Made by a program: the position numbers and the translations under genes. Source: an uncultured Oscillospiraceae bacterium (GTDB lineage: Bacteria > Bacillota > Clostridia > Oscillospirales > Ruminococcaceae). From it: DNA of 16,000 bases. Where the stretch lies: positions 1-16,000 of the forward strand of contig CAKSKU010000029.1 in the NCBI GenBank assembly GCA_934465295.1, given 5' to 3'. The notes below the pieces were generated by a model. That model saw only the letters and a list, made by a program, of their open reading frames with translations, was not told where the DNA came from and did not search any database. Positions 13,881-16,000 of this stretch are shown in pieces (the stretch's first letter is position 1; each line of letters starts with the position of its first letter).

Positions 13881-14903
13881 ATGAAGATACTCGGAATAGA
13901 GTCCTCGTGCGATGAGACGGCGGCGGCTGTCATTGAGGACGGAAGAAAGATACTTTCCAACGTTGTTTCGACGCAGATAGAGGAACACAAGAAATACGGC
14001 GGAGTTGTACCCGAAATTGCTTCACGCCGACACTGTGAGAACATTCTCGGAGTTGTGAGAAAGGCTCTTGAAGATGCGGACACTGATCTTGACGGGATAG
14101 ACGCTATCGGTGTTACTTATGCGCCGGGTCTGATAGGTGCGCTCCTTGTGGGTGTAAGCTTTGCAAAGGGACTGGCTCTTGCGGCGGACAAGCCGCTTAT
14201 CCCTGTACATCACATCGCAGGACACATTGCGGCGAATTATCTTGCAAGCGCAGAAACGGACGAGCCTTTGAAGCCGCCGTATCTATGTCTTGTTGCGAGC
14301 GGCGGACATTCGCATATAATCGAAGTAACGGACTACACGAAGTTCCACGTTATCGGCAGGACGCACGATGATGCGGCAGGAGAGGCTTTCGACAAGGCGG
14401 CGAGAGTGCTTGGTTTCTGCTACCCGGGCGGTGTACAGATAGACAAGGCGGCGCAGAGCGGTGACCCGAACGCATACAAGCTTCCTCACCCGAAGATAAC
14501 GGGAAGTGAATATGATTTTTCATTCAGCGGTTTAAAGACGGCTGTGATAAACCTTGCCCACAATGCGGAGCAGAAGGGCGAGGAGATAAACAAGAACGAT
14601 CTTGCGGCTTCGTTCCAGAAGACGATATCGGAAATTCTTGTGGGAAAGACCATTGCGGCGGCTAAGGCGTACAATTACAAAACGGTTGCGCTTGCAGGCG
14701 GTGTTTCGGCGAATTCTGCGGTGCGTGGTTTGCTTGAAAAAGAGTGCAAGAAGAACGGAATGAAGCTTTATATGCCTCCGCTTTACCTTTGCGGTGACAA
14801 TGCGGCTATGATAGGCTGTCAGGCTTATTATGATTACCTTTCTGGCAAACGTGCGGGAATGGATCTTAATGCAATTGCGACGCTTTCGCTTGAAGAAATA
14901 TGA
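13881..14903 (+). CDS. tsaD: tRNA N6-adenosine threonylcarbamoyltransferase TsaD
   Basis: A 340-residue enzyme (formerly Gcp/YgjD) that transfers the threonylcarbamoyl group to A37 of ANN-decoding tRNAs, working with TsaB and TsaE. Hallmarks are GIESSCDETAAAV (5-17), the metal-binding HHIAGHIAANY (His111, His115), CLVASGGHSHI, DDAAGEAFDKAARVLG, LAGGVSANSAVRG and CGDNAAMIG (Asp306, third metal ligand). The length is normal. ATG at 13881 follows AAAGGAAG. It lies 57 bp after rimI. tsaB and tsaE are not in the window. The gene is usually essential. Confidence 0.98.
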   Translation: MKILGIESSCDETAAAVIEDGRKILSNVVSTQIEEHKKYGGVVPEIASRRHCENILGVVRKALEDADTDLDGIDAIGVTYAPGLIGALLVGVSFAKGLALAADKPLIPVHHIAGHIAANYLASAETDEPLKPPYLCLVASGGHSHIIEVTDYTKFHVIGRTHDDAAGEAFDKAARVLGFCYPGGVQIDKAAQSGDPNAYKLPHPKITGSEYDFSFSGLKTAVINLAHNAEQKGEEINKNDLAASFQKTISEILVGKTIAAAKAYNYKTVALAGGVSANSAVRGLLEKECKKNGMKLYMPPLYLCGDNAAMIGCQAYYDYLSGKRAGMDLNAIATLSLEEI

Positions 14904-14912
14904 GGGAAAACT

Positions 14913-15632
14913 ATGCCGAGATTTTTTATTGACCACGAACCGACGGACTATATAAATGTTGAGGGTGCGGACGCACGGCACATTGGCTACTCGCTCCGAA
15001 TGAAGATCGGGGACGAGATAACCTTCTGCCGCACGGGGACGGACTATATCTGCGAGATAGAGGAGATGACCGAGGGTTCGGTCTTATGCCGTGTAAAGGA
15101 GACTGTGCCTTCAAAGTGCGAGCCGAGCTTAAAGCTGACGATATATCAGGCTTTCCCGAAGCAGGACAAGTTCGAGCAGATAATACAGAAGGTGACGGAG
15201 CTTGGTGCGGTGCGGATAGTGCCGTTCCTTTCACGCAGGTGCGTTTCCCGTCCCGATAAAAAGGACTTTGCAAAGAAGCGTGAGCGTTTTATGCGAATTG
15301 CCGAAGAGGCGGCGAAGCAGTCGGGCAGGGGGATAATTCCCGAGATAGGGGAGCTGATGAGCTTTGATGAGGTTGTAAAGGATATGTCGGCGGCGCAGAT
15401 AAAGCTTATATGCTACGAGAACGGCGGTCAGAAGCTTTCGGAGATAGATCTTGTGTCTGCGGACAATGCGGCTGTGATGATAGGCTCAGAGGGCGGATTT
15501 GAGCGTTCTGAGGTGGAAAAGGCAGAGGAGAGCGGAGCTGTGCCTATATGGCTCGGCGAGAGGATACTCCGGTGTGAGACCTGTCCTATTGCAGTGACGG
15601 CTATTATAATGAATCTGAGCGGGAATATGTGA
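14913..15632 (+). CDS. rsmE: 16S rRNA (uracil1498-N3)-methyltransferase RsmE
   Basis: A 239-residue SPOUT methyltransferase. The N-terminal PUA-like part (~1-70) has ADARHIGYSLRMKIGD. The knotted SAM-binding domain (~74-239) has PKQDKFEQIIQKVTELG, EAAKQSGR, a IGSEGGFERSEV loop (191-195 is GSEGG, where most members have GPEGG) and LGERILRCETCPIAV (usual LGxRILRxETA). ATG at 14913 lies 9 bp after tsaD, with GAGGG overlapping the tsaD stop region. It is the last gene of the run before a terminator. Confidence 0.95.
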   Translation: MPRFFIDHEPTDYINVEGADARHIGYSLRMKIGDEITFCRTGTDYICEIEEMTEGSVLCRVKETVPSKCEPSLKLTIYQAFPKQDKFEQIIQKVTELGAVRIVPFLSRRCVSRPDKKDFAKKRERFMRIAEEAAKQSGRGIIPEIGELMSFDEVVKDMSAAQIKLICYENGGQKLSEIDLVSADNAAVMIGSEGGFERSEVEKAEESGAVPIWLGERILRCETCPIAVTAIIMNLSGNM

Positions 15633-15644
15633 ATTATGAGCAGG

Positions 15645-15679
15645 TCAGAGCCGCTGCGGCGGCTTTGATCTGTGTTTTT
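15645..15679 (+). terminator. Probable intrinsic terminator after rsmE
   Basis: A 10-bp stem (15645-15654 with 15659-15668, core AGCCGC/GCGGCT, one G-T wobble) has a TGCG loop. The five-T run (15675-15679) starts 6 bases beyond the stem, so termination may be inefficient. Its position 12 bp after the rsmE stop fits the end of the operon. Confidence 0.6.
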
Positions 15680-15689
15680 ACATAGTTAA

Positions 15690-15789
15690 TACTAATTTTT
15701 AATCAAAGTGTAGACAAAAAATCGGCGCAAAAGCCATTTATTCGAGCTTTTGCTTGATTTTTTGTACACTTTGAGTTTAAAAATAAGTA
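15690..15789. repeat. Long imperfect hairpin
   Basis: Arms of about 45 bases (15690-15734 and 15746-15789) match inverted with a few mismatches and indels. Near-identical blocks include TCAAAGTGTA, ACAAAAAATC and GCAAAAGC. The loop is 11 bases. The arms are AT-rich, with T-runs on both strands. It could be a bidirectional transcription stop or a small MITE-like element. No gene is present in 15633-16000, and an antisense frame there only crosses this repeat. Confidence 0.8.
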
Positions 15790-15908
15790 TAAGAAGTTAA
15801 TTTCGGTGTAAATACTATATTGATTTAATGTGACGTTGTAATAATTGCATATAAAATCGCAAAAAATGTTGAAAAAAACAAATAAAACATAGAACGTCGA
15901 AAAAACTA

Positions 15909-15937
15909 TTGACAATTAAGAATAAAAGTGGTAATAT
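15909..15937 (+). promoter_or_regulatory. Strong outward promoter at the right edge
   Basis: TTGACA (15909-15914), 17 bp and TAATAT (15932-15937; TATAAT also at 15935-15940) form a consensus-like promoter pointing right. The transcribed leader runs off the window. It contains GAGGGAAACCCCGAAAGAGAG (15953 onward) and A-rich sequence. The gene it serves is not in the window. Confidence 0.75.
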
Positions 15938-16000
15938 AATAAAGCTGTCAACGAGGGAAACCCCGAAAGAGAGCAAAAAAGTACGAAAAACTTCAAAAAA

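Overview
The window looks like chromosomal DNA from a low-to-moderate-GC Firmicute, most likely a Ruminococcus-like member of the Clostridia. This rests on the gene order tepA-ylzJ-...-ftsK/spoIIIE, the rimI-tsaD pair, strong Shine-Dalgarno sites, TTG starts, and intergenic tandem heptamers (AATTCGG) with short palindromes. I could not check the assignment by alignment. Every supported gene is on the + strand, and there are no tRNA, rRNA or CRISPR loci.

Left part (1-2010). Bases 1-69 carry three consecutive short hairpins resembling the right end of an IS200/IS605-type element whose body would lie outside the window. Next comes a self-contained transcription unit with its own promoter, gene and terminator (569-1477). 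It encodes an XRE-type DNA-binding protein fused to six exact 15-residue Gly/Cys repeats. The unit is bracketed by two diverged inverted arms of about 350-400 bp (91-490 and 1640-1987).

Middle part (2014-6822). A consensus promoter precedes a run of tepA-like protease, ylzJ-like small protein, uppP (undecaprenyl-diphosphatase) and ftsK/spoIIIE. Together these suggest envelope, division and chromosome-segregation functions. Directly at the ftsK stop codon begins an 862-bp segment (6822-7683) with 32-bp terminal inverted repeats, made of four heptamers plus AATT at each end. It encloses an unrecognised 171-residue membrane protein. The right end of the first segment (1956-1987) has the same 32-bp design, so the two segments may belong to one family of repeat-bounded cassettes. 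This is the most interesting signal in the window.

Right part (7718-15632). A YgiQ-type radical SAM protein overlaps by 85 bp a ComEC-like, membrane-anchored metallo-beta-lactamase-fold protein, which is followed by a DUF3006-like small protein. Then come a MurR/RpiR-type regulator, a DinB-like protein and a tRNA/ribosome-maintenance run: dus (tRNA dihydrouridine synthase), rimI-like acetyltransferase, tsaD (t6A synthesis) and rsmE (16S rRNA m3U1498 methyltransferase). The run ends in a probable terminator, followed by a long imperfect hairpin (15690-15789). A strong outward promoter (15909-15937) has its gene beyond the right edge.
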